Below are positions 31,081 through 31,330 of a DNA stretch of 31,330 nt, piece after piece. How positions within the stretch are numbered: position 1 is the first letter of the stretch; each line of letters starts with the position of its first letter. The position numbers and the translations under genes were made by a program. Below the pieces are notes generated by a model, which was given only the letters and a program-made list of their open reading frames with translations, did not search any database and was not told the origin of the DNA. The stretch is from an uncultured Lachnospiraceae bacterium. Its GTDB lineage: Bacteria > Bacillota > Clostridia > Lachnospirales > Lachnospiraceae. The stretch is taken from contig CAMAHO010000005.1 of NCBI GenBank assembly GCA_945834545.1, positions 1 through 31,330 of the forward strand, read 5' to 3'.

Positions 31081-31330
31081 ATGATACTTGAGAGAAGACC
31101 CGATGATATGGTCAGAATCACCACTCCCGAACTGGCAAATGCATTTATTGATGAGCAGGTGAAAGCACTCCGTGCACAGATTGGAGACAAGAAGGTGCTT
31201 CTTGCTTTATCCGGTGGTGTAGATTCTTCTGTTGTGGCAGCACTTTTAATCAAAGCCGTTGGTGATCAGCTAATCAGTGTTCATGTAAATCACGGTTTGC
31301 TTCGAAAGGGTGAACCGGAACAGGTAATTG
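31081..31330 (+). CDS. guaA: GMP synthase, ATP-pyrophosphatase domain (5' part)
   Basis: The first 83 residues of a gene cut by the window end. LLALSGGVDSSVVAALLIKA is the PP-loop of GMP synthase, and GDQLISVHVNHGLLRKGEPEQV matches the GuaA segment GDQLxxxFVDHGLLRKxE. This enzyme makes GMP from XMP, ATP and ammonia. The start ATG 31081 follows GGAGG by ten bases. The PP-loop lies about 45 residues from the start, so the usual N-terminal glutamine amidotransferase domain (about 190 residues) is missing; it must be a separate subunit, sit at the C-terminus, or be absent. VNH replaces the common VDH/VDT. Confidence 0.85.
   Translation, partial: MILERRPDDMVRITTPELANAFIDEQVKALRAQIGDKKVLLALSGGVDSSVVAALLIKAVGDQLISVHVNHGLLRKGEPEQVI

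Noticed and set aside
1..31330. CRISPR arrays, tRNA/rRNA genes, prophage or intact insertion sequences
   Set aside because: No regularly spaced direct repeats, no tRNA cloverleaf or rRNA stretch noticed by eye, and no transposase, integrase or phage structural motifs among the proteins.

Overview
The window looks like a chromosomal segment of a monoderm, anaerobic clostridial bacterium, most probably a Lachnospiraceae relative. Pointers are strong AGGAGG-type ribosome binding sites, clean TTGACA/TATAAT promoters, a PerR plus reverse-rubrerythrin oxygen defence unit, flagellin/FliS genes, and a Tad (tight adherence) pilus locus with no outer-membrane secretin. Nothing looks like prophage, CRISPR or an intact transposon. 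The only repeats of note are three copies of a GGACCAGGGGGAC-type palindromic element, at the left edge and near the right edge.

Layout. 1-8.05 kb: an ABC-F ATPase (minus strand), then a HAD phosphatase, rsmA (16S rRNA dimethyladenosine transferase) with a textbook terminator, a large TPR protein ending in what looks like a catalytically dead AAA+ domain, and glgB (glycogen branching enzyme). 8.2-12.98 kb: a flagellar block made of a 973-residue protein with a FliK-like tail, a flagellin and a FliS-like chaperone, with a DUF2508-type gene converging on it. 13.1-22.25 kb: a ten-gene Tad/Flp pilus operon behind one strong promoter and a leader that can fold. It encodes two separate A24 prepilin peptidases, TadZ, TadA, a TadB-TadC fusion, a Flp1-type pilin, a TadG/DUF5702-like protein, two TadE-like pseudopilins (one with a duplicated Cys-rich tail) and a DUF6382-FHA protein. 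Its first two genes have no ATG/GTG/TTG start: CTG for the first peptidase, and probably ATA (apparently a mutated ATGA overlap) for tadZ. 22.3-25.1 kb: a peptidoglycan precursor operon pairing a MurL-type epimerase with a MurD2-type ligase, plus a small conserved-looking protein. 25.1-26.2 kb: a leaderless CE2/SGNH esterase (minus). 26.4-28.6 kb: a histidine kinase and OmpR-type regulator. 28.7-29.8 kb: perR and reverse rubrerythrin behind a palindromic operator. 29.98-31.33 kb: DUF3892 and flavin split-barrel genes (minus) and the 5' end of a GMP synthase PP-loop gene.

How the parts fit. The Tad genes form a nearly self-contained pilus factory: peptidases mature the pilins, TadA powers assembly, TadBC is the membrane platform, TadZ positions it, and the FHA protein may link it to Ser/Thr phosphorylation. 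MurD2 and MurL would together make UDP-MurNAc-L-Ala-D-Glu by adding L-Glu and then epimerising it. PerR would repress itself and the peroxide-reducing rubrerythrin until peroxide inactivates it. The most unusual points are the non-canonical starts and mutually exclusive leader folds of the Tad operon, the MurD2-MurL pair, the dead AAA+ domain, and the P-loop-less TadZ.
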